Positions 53,423 through 60,542 of a stretch of 64,000 bases of DNA are shown here, piece by piece. The translations under genes were made by a program, and so were the position numbers. Source of the DNA: Streptacidiphilus jeojiense (GTDB taxonomy: Bacteria > Actinomycetota > Actinomycetes > Streptomycetales > Streptomycetaceae); assembly GCF_000719095.1 (NCBI RefSeq), contig NZ_JOEH01000023.1, positions 1 to 64,000 of the forward strand, given 5' to 3'. Each line of letters begins with the position of its first letter. Position 1 is the stretch's first letter. The notes beneath the pieces were generated by a model, which was not told the origin of the DNA, searched no databases, and saw nothing but the letters and a program-made list of their open reading frames with translations.

Positions 53423-53938
53423 ATGACGACGACCGTGCTCTCGACGCTGACCGTGCCCTGGATCCCGCTGCCGCACCGGATGGACGTGGTCCGGACGCCC
53501 GCCGTGCCGGAGGGGTACCAGGCCTCCACGGCGTTCGTGCTGGCCCTGGACGCCGACGGACGGACCCTGCTGACCCTGGTGGACCGGCCCGGGCGCGGCT
53601 GGGAGGTACCCGGCGGGCACCTGGACCCGGGGGAGTCGCCGTTGCAGGCGGCGGTCCGGGAACTGGCGGAGGAGGCGGGGCTGGTGGTGCTGCCCGAGCA
53701 GGTGGAGTTCTTCGGCGGGCAGCAGATCACCATATTCGGGACCCCGCCGGCCGACTACGCGTACCCGGCGCTGGGGTTCATGGCCTTCCACGTGGTCCGG
53801 CTGGACCACCGGGGCACGCCGGTCAGCCCCGACCCCGGGTCGGAGTGCGCCGCGGCGGAGTGGGTGGAACGGGACGAGGTGGCCCGGCGCTGCGCGGGGG
53901 CGGCCTGGCTCCCGCTGCACGAGTCGCTCTACGGCTGA
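53423..53938 (+). CDS. Nudix hydrolase
   Basis: A 171-residue cytosolic Nudix enzyme hydrolysing a nucleoside diphosphate derivative. The Nudix box is GGHLDPGESPLQAAVREL plus AEEAG (about 67-89), complete. The upstream part PAVPEGYQASTAFVLALDADG fits a pre-box strand. I start at ATG 53423 because GAGGAT lies 7 nt before it, suiting a leaderless promoter or weak ribosome site; ATG 53414 is the alternative. The substrate cannot be predicted. It is unrelated in sequence layout to the kinase-fused Nudix at 33 kb. Confidence 0.88.
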   Translation: MTTTVLSTLTVPWIPLPHRMDVVRTPAVPEGYQASTAFVLALDADGRTLLTLVDRPGRGWEVPGGHLDPGESPLQAAVRELAEEAGLVVLPEQVEFFGGQQITIFGTPPADYAYPALGFMAFHVVRLDHRGTPVSPDPGSECAAAEWVERDEVARRCAGAAWLPLHESLYG

Positions 53939-53997
53939 CCGAACCCGCGGGTAACCCCGGGAGGATCAAGCGCGGCCGCTCCGGTTACCGTGTCCGC

Positions 53998-54786
53998 ATG
54001 CCGATGCTGATGCCGTCCTTCGCCGAGAAGACCGTCGCTGCCGCGCGAACCCGCGCCCGGCGGGCGGCCACCTCGCTGGTGCACCTGGGCTGGCAGTGGA
54101 TCCAGGAGGCGGGCTCGGTGAGCGCCGACCGCCCCGGGCGGCTGCGCTTCGGCGCCATCGGGGAGTGCACCCGGCTGACCTTCCCGCTGGGTTCGGTCTT
54201 CAACGAGCAGTGGATCCATCTGGGCACCCACTGCATCATCGGTGAGGGCGTCTCGATGTCGGCCGGCTTCCTGCCCGGCCTGGACCTGGGCCCGGAGCCG
54301 ATCGTGCGGATCGGCAACGGCTGTGTGATCGGCCGGGACAGCCATATCGTCGGCCACCACTCGATCATCTTCGGCGACGACGTCTGGACCGGGCCCGGGG
54401 TCTACGTCACCGACGAGAACCACTCCTACGACGACCCCGAGCTGCCGATCGGCAAGCAGTGGCCGCGGAACGAGGCGGTGTCCATCGGTTCCGGCAGCTG
54501 GATCGGCACCGGCGCGGTGATCCTGCCGGGGGCGGTGATCGGTCGCAACGTCGTGGTCGCTGCCAACGCGGTGGTGCGGGGGGAGGTGCCGGACCACAGC
54601 GTGGTCGCGGGCGCCCCGGCCCGCGTCGTCCGACGCTTCACTCCTGCGGAGGGCTGGCAGCCGCCGATCCGGACGGTGGCCCCCAAGCCGATTCCGGCGG
54701 GGATCACCCATGAGGAACTGGTGGCGCTGATCGGCTGGGACCTGCGACTGCCCAAGGAGCCGGGTGCGGCGGATCCGGTGGGGTAG
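53998..54786 (+). CDS. Left-handed beta-helix (hexapeptide) acyltransferase
   Basis: A 262-residue protein. After an N-terminal helical region (1-55) comes a left-handed beta-helix of hexapeptide repeats (IVRIGNGCVIGRDSHIVG, about 101-118; SIIFGDDVWTGPGVYV, about 121-136; VSIGSGSWIGTGAVILPG, about 160-177; RNVVVAANAVVRGEVP). DENHSYDDPELP (about 138) supplies the likely catalytic His, as in O-acetyltransferases. The VAGAPARVVRRF end (about 200) is typical, followed by a 45-residue tail. A TACCGT -10 lies 6 nt before the ATG, so the gene is probably leaderless. The acceptor is unknown; a sugar in a surface glycan is plausible given the region. Confidence 0.88.
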   Translation: MPMLMPSFAEKTVAAARTRARRAATSLVHLGWQWIQEAGSVSADRPGRLRFGAIGECTRLTFPLGSVFNEQWIHLGTHCIIGEGVSMSAGFLPGLDLGPEPIVRIGNGCVIGRDSHIVGHHSIIFGDDVWTGPGVYVTDENHSYDDPELPIGKQWPRNEAVSIGSGSWIGTGAVILPGAVIGRNVVVAANAVVRGEVPDHSVVAGAPARVVRRFTPAEGWQPPIRTVAPKPIPAGITHEELVALIGWDLRLPKEPGAADPVG

Positions 54787-54798
54787 CCGGGTGCGGCT

Positions 54799-54914
54799 GG
54801 GTGCATGGCTGGTCGCGCAGTTCCCCGCGCCCCTAGGGGGGCTGCAACTGGACCACGGTGGGGCAGTTGCACCTACCTAGGGGCGCGGGGAACTGCGCGA
54901 CCAGCCATGCACCC
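54799..54914. repeat. Long GC-rich hairpin repeat (REP-like), copy 2
   Basis: Two perfect 39-bp arms (54799-54837 and 54876-54914) flank a 38-bp spacer that itself holds an inverted pair TGCAACTG/CAGTTGCA (54843-54850, 54864-54871), so a cruciform of about 47 bp can form. The arms share the GGGGCGCGGGGAACTGCGCG core with copy 1 at 30431. It lies between convergent genes and can terminate both. Confidence 0.9.
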
Positions 54915-54926
54915 CGCCGCACCTTG

Positions 54927-56189
54927 CTATCCCTCGGACACTCCCGCAGCCCGCCGCACCACCAGTGCCGCCACCCCGGCCAACCCGGCCAGCACCGCCA
55001 CCGAGACCAGCGCCGTCGGCAGACCAACGCCCTGGGCCAGGAAGCCGATGATCGGCGGCCCCAGCACCATCCCGCCGTAGCCGAGCATCGACGCCGTGGC
55101 CACGCCCTTGGGCCCGTTCAGGGCCCCCGCGCGGTCGATCGCCAGCGGGAAGATGTTGGCCAGACCCAGTCCGACCAGCAGGAATCCGGCCAGGACCAGC
55201 GGCAGCCACGGGCTGAGCGCCGCGACCAGCATCCCGCCGCTGGCCACCGCGGCGCCGGTGACCAGCACCCGGGTCGGGCCGAAGCGCTCCACCAGCCGGG
55301 TGCCGCTGAGCCGTCCGGCGGTCATCGCCAGTGAGTACGCGGCGAACCCGCCGGCCGCGACCGAGGCGGTGGCGTGCAGGTCCGCGCTGAGGTGCAGGGT
55401 GCCCCAGTCGGCGAGCGCGCCCTCCCCGTAGGCGTCGCAGAGCGCGACCACGCCCAGCAGCAGCACCAGCAGCATCGGACCGCGGACCGCGGCGGACGTG
55501 GGCGCGGACTCGGCCGAAGGCTCGGCCGCGGTCGGACCCTCCGGGACGGTGACCCGGTGCCGGACCAGCGGCACCCCCGCCGCGACGGTGACGGCGAGTC
55601 CGAAGACGGCCATCAGGCCGAGGTGCCGGGCCGGCGACAGGTGGGTCGCGAGCAGCCCGCCCAGGCTCGCGCCGATCAGGCCGCCGAGGCTGTAGGCGGC
55701 GTGGAAGGCGGGCATGACGGGGCGTCGGGCCGCCGCGACCAGGTCGACGGCGGCGCTGTTGATGCCGACGTTCACCGCTCCGTAGCCCGCGCCGAAGAGC
55801 AGCAGCACACCGCCGAGCGACCACACCGAGTGCGCCTGAGGGGGCAGCGCGACGGAGGCGCAGAGCACCACGGCGGAGGCGACGGTCACCGGGTGGTTGC
55901 CGAAGCGCAGGCAGAGCCGGCCGACCCAGGTCATCACCAGCACCGCGCCGACCGAGACGCAGAGCAGGGCCAGCCCCAACTCCCCGGCGGAGGCGTGCAC
56001 GGCGGACTTGATGGCGGGGATGCGGACCACCCAGCCCGCGAACAGGAAGCCGTCGAGGGCGAAGAAGGCGGTGAGCGCGATCCGGACCGGCGGCCAGGCG
56101 CTGAGCCGTCCGCCACCGGTGTTCCCGGTGGTCCGTGGGGTGTCGGTGGTGCCGGAGGTGCTGGCAGGTGTTTTGTATATTTGCGGCAC
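54927..56189 (-). CDS. MFS transporter (sugar-permease-like, FucP/YbjJ type)
   Basis: A 420-residue transporter with about 12 hydrophobic helices. TM1 includes ALTAFFALDGFLFAGWVVRIP (in parts) and motif A appears as WVGRLCLRFGNHPV. The central loop (about 195-225) is acidic and Pro/Ala-rich. The GTG at 56189 is chosen because TATTCT lies exactly 6 nt upstream, fitting a leaderless promoter; longer starts up to 56225 would overlap the divergent gene. It is paired with the ROK regulator at 56207, so import or export of a sugar or sugar derivative under ROK control is likely. Confidence 0.85.
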   Translation of the reverse strand: MPQIYKTPASTSGTTDTPRTTGNTGGGRLSAWPPVRIALTAFFALDGFLFAGWVVRIPAIKSAVHASAGELGLALLCVSVGAVLVMTWVGRLCLRFGNHPVTVASAVVLCASVALPPQAHSVWSLGGVLLLFGAGYGAVNVGINSAAVDLVAAARRPVMPAFHAAYSLGGLIGASLGGLLATHLSPARHLGLMAVFGLAVTVAAGVPLVRHRVTVPEGPTAAEPSAESAPTSAAVRGPMLLVLLLGVVALCDAYGEGALADWGTLHLSADLHATASVAAGGFAAYSLAMTAGRLSGTRLVERFGPTRVLVTGAAVASGGMLVAALSPWLPLVLAGFLLVGLGLANIFPLAIDRAGALNGPKGVATASMLGYGGMVLGPPIIGFLAQGVGLPTALVSVAVLAGLAGVAALVVRRAAGVSEG

Positions 56190-56206
56190 AAAGTCAGAAT
56201 AGAAGC
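56172..56206. promoter_or_regulatory. Face-to-face overlapping promoters and candidate ROK operator
   Basis: CAGAAT (56195-56200) lies 6 nt before the ROK GTG at 56207, and on the other strand TATTCT (56201-56196) lies 6 nt before the MFS GTG at 56189. The two -10 elements share five base pairs, so only one can be used at a time. TTTGT (56172-56176) and ACAAA (56188-56192) form an inverted repeat around an 11-bp AT-rich spacer, a candidate regulator site. Confidence 0.55.
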
Positions 56207-57415
56207 GTGCAGCCAACTCACACAAGTCCCGAGCGGGGCCGTGCGGCCCTGGGTCCGGCGCTCGCCCTCGTCCACACCGGGGCGGCGCCGACCCGCTCCG
56301 TGCTGACCGGCGAGCTCGGTGTCACCCGGGCCACAGCAGGCGCCGTCACCGCCGAACTGCAGGCGCTGGGGTTGATCACGGTGGACGCCCGCCCGGCCGG
56401 CGGCACCCGTGGCCGGCCCTCGCACCGGCTCGCTGTCGATCCGTCAGGACCGGTGGTGCTGGCGGCCCAGATCCACGCCGACGGCTTCTCGATCGCCCTG
56501 GCCACCCTCGGCGGAGTGCTCGACACGCCCGAGGACTTCCCGCTTCCGCAGCCGGCGACCCCGGAGCGGGTGCTGCACGCCGTGGTCGCCGAGGCGTCCC
56601 GGCGGATCGCCGCCGACCCGCGCCGCTGCGTCGGCCTGGGCCTGGCCGTCCCCACCCCGGTCGCGCTGCCGGAGCGGGTCGCGGTCGCGGCGATGTACCT
56701 GGACTGGCCGTCCGGGACCCCGGTGGCCGACCTGCTCCAGCAGGAGACCGCCGCCGCCGGGCTGGACCTGCCGGTGGACGTGGCCAACGACGCCAACCTG
56801 GCCGCCCTGGCCGAGCACCGGCACGGCGCCGGACGCGGCTCCCGGCACCTGCTCTATGTCACCTCGGGCCACCGGGGCGTGGGCGGCGCGCTGGTGGTGG
56901 AGGGCCGGCTGCACACCGGCAGCGCCGGGCTGGCCCTGGAGGTCGGCCAGGTGCTGGTGGACCCGGGCGGGCGCCGCTGCCCCTGCGGCAGCCGGGGCTG
57001 CCTGGACGTCGAGGCCGACCCCAGCGCCCTGCTCGCCGCCGCGGGCCGCGAGGCCGACCCGTCGCGCCCGCTGTTCGAGCAGACGGACGAGATCCTGGCC
57101 GAGGCCGCCGCCGGGCGCCCGCGGGCCCGCGCCGCGGTGGAGCATGTCGTCGACCGGCTCGGCCTGGGCATCGCCGGTGTGATCAACATCCTGAACCCGG
57201 ACCGGGTGGTCCTCGGCGCCTTCCACAACGCGCTGCTGGCGGCCGTCCCGGAGCGGCTGGCCCGGGTGGTGGCCGAGCGTTCCTACTGGGGGCGCTGCGG
57301 GCGCATCCCGATCACCGCGGCCGCGCTGGACCGCTCCGAGCTGGCCGGGGCCGCCGAACTCGCCTGGACGCCGCTGCTGGACGACCCGCTGGCGGTGCTC
57401 GGGGAGCAGGGCTGA
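56207..57415 (+). CDS. ROK family transcriptional regulator
   Basis: A 402-residue NagC/XylR-type regulator. The N-terminal winged helix is LVHTGAAPTRSVLTGELGVTRATAGAVTAELQALGL (about 20-55, in parts), followed by the ROK fold. The sugar-binding zinc site is CPCGSRGCLD (about 261-270, with Asp in place of the usual Glu). The phosphate motif DxGxT of kinases is replaced (IHADGFS), which agrees with a non-catalytic sensor. The GTG at 56207 is probably the first base of a leaderless mRNA. It most likely controls the divergent MFS gene and itself in answer to a sugar. Confidence 0.9.
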   Translation: MQPTHTSPERGRAALGPALALVHTGAAPTRSVLTGELGVTRATAGAVTAELQALGLITVDARPAGGTRGRPSHRLAVDPSGPVVLAAQIHADGFSIALATLGGVLDTPEDFPLPQPATPERVLHAVVAEASRRIAADPRRCVGLGLAVPTPVALPERVAVAAMYLDWPSGTPVADLLQQETAAAGLDLPVDVANDANLAALAEHRHGAGRGSRHLLYVTSGHRGVGGALVVEGRLHTGSAGLALEVGQVLVDPGGRRCPCGSRGCLDVEADPSALLAAAGREADPSRPLFEQTDEILAEAAAGRPRARAAVEHVVDRLGLGIAGVINILNPDRVVLGAFHNALLAAVPERLARVVAERSYWGRCGRIPITAAALDRSELAGAAELAWTPLLDDPLAVLGEQG

Positions 57416-57422
57416 ACCCGCC

Positions 57423-57472
57423 CGCGTACTCCCGGGGGAGCAGGGCGAGTGCCCGCCCCGGCACGACGCCGC
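57423..57472 (+). promoter_or_regulatory. Operator/promoter module B (matches module A at 40961)
   Basis: Contains TACTCCCGGGGGAGCA (57427-57442), an imperfect version of the palindrome before the two-component operon, and matches 40961-41010 over 50 bp without gaps. It sits 79 bp before the SHOCT gene start at 57551. Confidence 0.55.
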
Positions 57473-57550
57473 GGACCCCCCTTCGGCGCGATTCTCGGTA
57501 GTGGGTCGCCGCACCGCGGCGGCCGACGGATCGCAACCGAGGAGCCCGAC

Positions 57551-57868
57551 ATGCACACCACCCTGCTGGCGGACGGCTGGAACGGCGGCCCCGGGCCGTG
57601 GATCCTGCTGGTCCCGCTGTTCTGGATCACCGCCATCGTCTTCGTCCGCAAGGTCGTCTTCGGCGGCCGCCGGTTCCGCGGCCCGCGCGCCGAATTCGGC
57701 GCCGCCTTCGCGCCGCGGCAGGCCCCGGCGCCCTCGCCGATCGACACCCTGAACCGCCGCTACGCGGAGGGCCAGATCGACGAGTTCGAGTACCGGGAGC
57801 GCTACGACCTGCTCACCGCCCTGCCCGAGTCGCCCTTCGAGAAGGCGGCCCCCAGGGACGGAGTGTGA
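57551..57868 (+). CDS. SHOCT domain single-pass membrane protein
   Basis: A 105-residue protein with one transmembrane helix (about 16-34, WILLVPLFWITAIVFV) near the N-terminus, a basic/Gly linker and a C-terminal SHOCT motif (DTLNRRYAEGQIDEFEYRERYDLL, about 67-90, in parts). SHOCT motifs are short oligomerisation elements. The ATG at 57551 has GAGGAG 7 nt upstream. Its promoter shares a 50-bp block with that of the two-component operon at 41 kb, so it may be an output of that system, perhaps envelope-stress related. Confidence 0.87.
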   Translation: MHTTLLADGWNGGPGPWILLVPLFWITAIVFVRKVVFGGRRFRGPRAEFGAAFAPRQAPAPSPIDTLNRRYAEGQIDEFEYRERYDLLTALPESPFEKAAPRDGV

Positions 57869-57887
57869 CCGGCGCACCGCCGGAGGT

Positions 57888-57934
57888 GCTGCGGGCCGTC
57901 GGCGGCCCCCTGGGGGATCCGCCGGACCCGCAGC
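57888..57934. terminator. Hairpin between convergent SHOCT and ATP-binding genes
   Basis: The outer stem GCTGCGGG (57888-57895) pairs with CCCGCAGC (57927-57934) and the inner CGGCGG (57900-57905) with CCGCCG (57919-57924). Confidence 0.6.
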
Positions 57935-57949
57935 CTCACCCTCGCGGGC

Positions 57950-58528
57950 TCAGGCCCGCAACCGGACCGGTTCCCGGCCCCGCTGCTTCCCGCCCTCGGG
58001 CATCGACGTGCCGGCGCCCGGTGCACAGGCCGCCAGCGAGCGGGACGGCGGGGTCGGGCCGGTCCAGGCCACCTGCAGCGGGGCGATCCGCAGCGGTGTC
58101 GGTGCCGGCGCCTCGGCCGGAACCTCCGCGGGCTGCGGAGCGGTCTCCAGGGCGAACCAGACGACCTTGCCGGCCTCCTCGACCTGGGCGCCCCAGTCCG
58201 CGCTGAGCGCGGCGACCAGGGCCAGGCCCCGGCCGTTGATCTCCTCCTCGTCGGGCGCCAGCACCCGGGGCAGGGCCGTGCTCGTGTCGTGGACCTCGCA
58301 GCGCAGCAGACCGTCCGCGCCGCAGCTCAGCCGCAGCAGGCACTCCGCGTCGGGGCCGACGTGCCGGTGGACGTTCGCGAGCAGTTCGGTGACACCCAGC
58401 AGGCAGAGGTCGACGGCTTCGGCCATCTTCCAGTGGCGCAGATGCGCCATGACGATCCTGCGGACAACCGCGAGGCGCTGGGGTTCCGCTGTGAGCCTCA
58501 GTTCGTACTGCTTGTCAGACTCCATCAC
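57950..58528 (-). CDS. ATP-binding anti-sigma-type regulator (HATPase, RsbW-like)
   Basis: A 192-residue protein with a GHKL ATPase fold of the anti-sigma regulatory factor type. Key segments are VTELLANVHRHVGPDAEC (N box, about 46-63), DGLLRCEVHDTS (G1-like, about 71-82) and INGRGLALVAALSADWG (G2, about 96-112). A 65-residue disordered tail rich in Pro/Ala follows. I use GTG 58528 because AGGAGGA (58537-58543) lies 8 nt upstream; the ATG at 58525 is the other option. Streptomyces has dozens of such genes, often next to XRE/DUF397 pairs; none is beside this one. The partner is unknown. Confidence 0.87.
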   Translation of the reverse strand: MMESDKQYELRLTAEPQRLAVVRRIVMAHLRHWKMAEAVDLCLLGVTELLANVHRHVGPDAECLLRLSCGADGLLRCEVHDTSTALPRVLAPDEEEINGRGLALVAALSADWGAQVEEAGKVVWFALETAPQPAEVPAEAPAPTPLRIAPLQVAWTGPTPPSRSLAACAPGAGTSMPEGGKQRGREPVRLRA

Positions 58529-58833
58529 GCGTCGATTCCTCCTGCTTCGCTGGAGACCGACTCCACGCCCGATGAGACAACCGCGCAGAGTCACCACGTG
58601 GCTACATTCCGAGACATGTCCAGAATCACCCCGTTCGATGGCATTCGCAACGCGCGGGCGACCTCGGGTCCATGCTGCACGCTTGTGGGTCGCAGCGTAA
58701 CTGCCCGGGCACGGTGAGTTGCGGAACATGCGCCGCCGTATGGCATATTCCAAGAAAAATCGGGAATGGCCCCACGGCTACGATGCGCGGGAGCGCCCGG
58801 TGGACCGGGAATTCCGGAAAAGAAAGCAGCCGA
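58529..58833. other. 305-bp divergent intergenic region
   Basis: It lies between the ATP-binding regulator (minus) and the Cds1-like gene (plus). Contents seen: the ribosome site of the minus gene (58537-58543); a possible 33-codon ORF with a Cys-Cys pair (58616-58717); an imperfect inverted repeat GGAACATGC/GCATATTCC (58723-58731, 58743-58751); and an AT-rich stretch 58741-58765. TTGCGG (58719-58724) could be a -35. I saw no RNA gene. Confidence 0.5.
58616..58717 (+). CDS. Possible small ORF with Cys-Cys pair upstream of the Cds1-like gene
   Basis: A 33-codon ORF (ATG 58616, TGA 58715-58717) whose product has Cys-Cys at residues 20-21. Position before a cysteine-metabolism gene and the Cys pair recall cysteine-responsive leader peptides, but it lacks the IDL(C/L)R pattern, the ribosome site is weak and the ATG is only one of several possible starts. 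Treat as speculative. Confidence 0.25.
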   Translation: MSRITPFDGIRNARATSGPCCTLVGRSVTARAR

Positions 58834-59931
58834 ATGAAGACCGTGGATGTGGACCGGAGCGACGCCGAATACCGGGCCTGGCTGAAGGAGGCCGTACGCA
58901 AGGTCCAGGCGGACGCCAACCGATCGGCCGACACCCATCTGCTGCGGTTCCCGCTCCCCGAGGAGTGGGGCATCGACCTGTACCTCAAGGACGAGTCGAC
59001 CCACCCCACCGGCAGCCTCAAGCACCGGCTGGCCCGCTCGCTGTTCCTCTATGCGCTCTGCAACGGCTGGATCAGGCCCGGGCGGCCGGTGGTGGAGGCG
59101 TCCAGCGGCTCCACCGCGGTCTCCGAGGCGTACTTCGCCAAGCTGATCGGCGTCCCCTTCGTGGCGGTGATGCCGCGTACCACCAGCTGCGAGAAGATCA
59201 GCCTGATCGAGGCCCAGGGCGGCAGCTGCCACCTGGTCGAGGACACCCGGACCATCTACGAGGTGTCGGCCCGGCTCGCCGAGGAGTCCGGCGGCCACTA
59301 CATGGACCAGTTCACCTATGCCGAGCGGGCCACCGACTGGCGCGGCAACAACAACATCGCCGAGTCGATCTACGCCCAGCTGCGCCTGGAGCGGTATCCG
59401 GTCCCGACCTGGATCGTGGCCACCGCCGGCACCGGCGGCACCTCGGCCACCCTGGCCCGCTACGTCCACTACACCCAGGCCGACACCAGGATCTGCGTGG
59501 CCGATCCGGAGAACTCCTGTTTCTTCGACGGCTGGGTGAGCGGTGACTCCTCGGTCTCCTGCGAGAAGGGCTCCAGGATCGAGGGCATCGGACGGCCCAG
59601 GATGGAGCCCAGCTTCATCCCCGGGGCGATCGACCGGATGATGAAGGTCCCGGACGCCGCCTCGATCGCCTCGATCCGGGTGCTGGACGGCGCGATGGGC
59701 CGCAAGCCGGGCGGGTCCACCGGGACCGGGCTGTGGAGCGCCTTCAAGATCATCTCCGAGATGCTGGCCGCGGGGGAGCGCGGCAGCGTGGTCGGCCTGA
59801 TCTGTGACCCCGGCGACCGCTACCTGGACAAGTACTACTCGGACGACTGGCTGGCCGAGCAGGCCATCGACATCCGCCCCTACCAGGCGGCGCTCGACGG
59901 GTTCCTGGAGAGCGGTGTCTGGAAGGAGTAG
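58834..59931 (+). CDS. PLP-dependent cysteine synthase family protein (Cds1-like desulfhydrase)
   Basis: A 365-residue fold-type II PLP enzyme. The PLP lysine is in TGSLKHR (Lys near residue 54). [16 protein letters not shown] (about 88-103) is the substrate Asn/Ser loop region, here [15 protein letters not shown] (about 194) is the phosphate-binding loop, and [13 protein letters not shown] (about 292) holds a C-terminal PLP contact. Sequence and length fit mycobacterial Cds1, a cysteine desulfhydrase making sulfide, pyruvate and ammonia, better than CysK/CysM. The ATG at 58834 has a weak purine-rich ribosome site. It is a single gene. Its TAG stop is the first triplet of a 13-bp tandem repeat. 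Confidence 0.88.
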   Translation: MKTVDVDRSDAEYRAWLKEAVRKVQADANRSADTHLLRFPLPEEWGIDLYLKDESTHPTGSLKHRLARSLFLYALCNGWIRPGRPVVEASSGSTAVSEAYFAKLIGVPFVAVMPRTTSCEKISLIEAQGGSCHLVEDTRTIYEVSARLAEESGGHYMDQFTYAERATDWRGNNNIAESIYAQLRLERYPVPTWIVATAGTGGTSATLARYVHYTQADTRICVADPENSCFFDGWVSGDSSVSCEKGSRIEGIGRPRMEPSFIPGAIDRMMKVPDAASIASIRVLDGAMGRKPGGSTGTGLWSAFKIISEMLAAGERGSVVGLICDPGDRYLDKYYSDDWLAEQAIDIRPYQAALDGFLESGVWKE

Positions 59932-59980
59932 CCGGTCCGCGTAGTCGGTCCGGATGCTCGGTCCGGGCGCTCAGTCCGCC
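59929..59980. repeat. 13-bp tandem repeat, 4 copies, starting at the Cds1-like stop codon
   Basis: TAGCCGGTCCGCG (59929), TAGTCGGTCCGGA (59942), TGCTCGGTCCGGG (59955) and CGCTCAGTCCGCC (59968) run head to tail. The first triplet is the TAG stop of the PLP gene and the last unit includes the stop of the convergent SRPBCC gene (TCA 59971-59973). Confidence 0.82.
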
Positions 59981-60483
59981 CGGACGCCGCAGCGGGCGTC
60001 GAGCCGGGCGGCGGCGCGGCGCAGCGAGCGGGCGACGCCCGGCCGGGCCGGCAGCAGGACGGCGCGGACCGCCGGGGCGGCGTCGACGGCGATGGTGAAG
60101 CGCAGCTCGGTGCCGCCCCCGGCGGCGGGGGTCAGCAGCCACTCCTCGGCCCAGGCCCGGACGCCGGGGACATTGGTCTCCTCGACCCGGTAGACGAAAC
60201 GGGCGGGCCCGCCGTCCGACGGCTCCTCCCAGGCGACCACGCTCTCCACGAAGCGGGCACCGCCGCGCAGCGTCACCGCCCGTCCCGCGCCGACGCCGTA
60301 CGGGGGCGGGCCGGTGTAGCCGGCGGAGCGGACCTCGCGGAACCACAGCGGCCAGGTCGAGGCGTCGTCGGTCAGCTCCGCGAACACCGCGCCGGGCTCG
60401 GCCCGCAGCCGCGCGGTGGACACCAGCCGGTTCGGTGCCTCCGCCAGGAACTCCGCCGTGACCGGACGCAGGCGCTTCGCCAT
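59971..60483 (-). CDS. SRPBCC family protein
   Basis: A 170-residue soluble protein of the START/SRPBCC (polyketide cyclase/dehydrase-like) fold, which binds hydrophobic ligands in a deep cavity. Visible features are LRAEPGAVFAELTDDASTWPLWF (about 26-48, in parts, family entry helix), GAGRAVTLRGGARFVESVVAWEEP (about 68-90, in parts) and the C-terminal long helix rich in Arg/Ala. The ATG at 60483 is preceded by GGGGGGA. The ligand is unknown. A perfect palindrome 40-54 bp upstream suggests TetR-type control, though no TetR gene adjoins. Confidence 0.85.
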   Translation of the reverse strand: MAKRLRPVTAEFLAEAPNRLVSTARLRAEPGAVFAELTDDASTWPLWFREVRSAGYTGPPPYGVGAGRAVTLRGGARFVESVVAWEEPSDGGPARFVYRVEETNVPGVRAWAEEWLLTPAAGGGTELRFTIAVDAAPAVRAVLLPARPGVARSLRRAAARLDARCGVRAD

Positions 60484-60522
60484 GGTCCCCCCATCGCCCA
60501 GGAGATAAGGGGAGCAGTCTAG

Positions 60523-60537
60523 TTGACGCGCCGTCAA
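60523..60537. promoter_or_regulatory. Palindromic operator upstream of the SRPBCC gene
   Basis: TTGACG-CGC-CGTCAA is a perfect palindrome, 40 bp upstream of the SRPBCC start and 6 bp from the DeoR stop. On the minus strand its TTGACG half could also be a -35. Confidence 0.55.
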
Positions 60538-60542
60538 AAAAG

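Noticed and set aside
58719..59546. Alternative frame over the Cds1-like gene
   Set aside because: It is a frame shadow rich in Arg/Gly/Pro with no family motif.
18490..60000. Tandem repeats as CRISPR arrays
   Set aside because: Units are 12-16 bp with no spacers and no cas genes are present.
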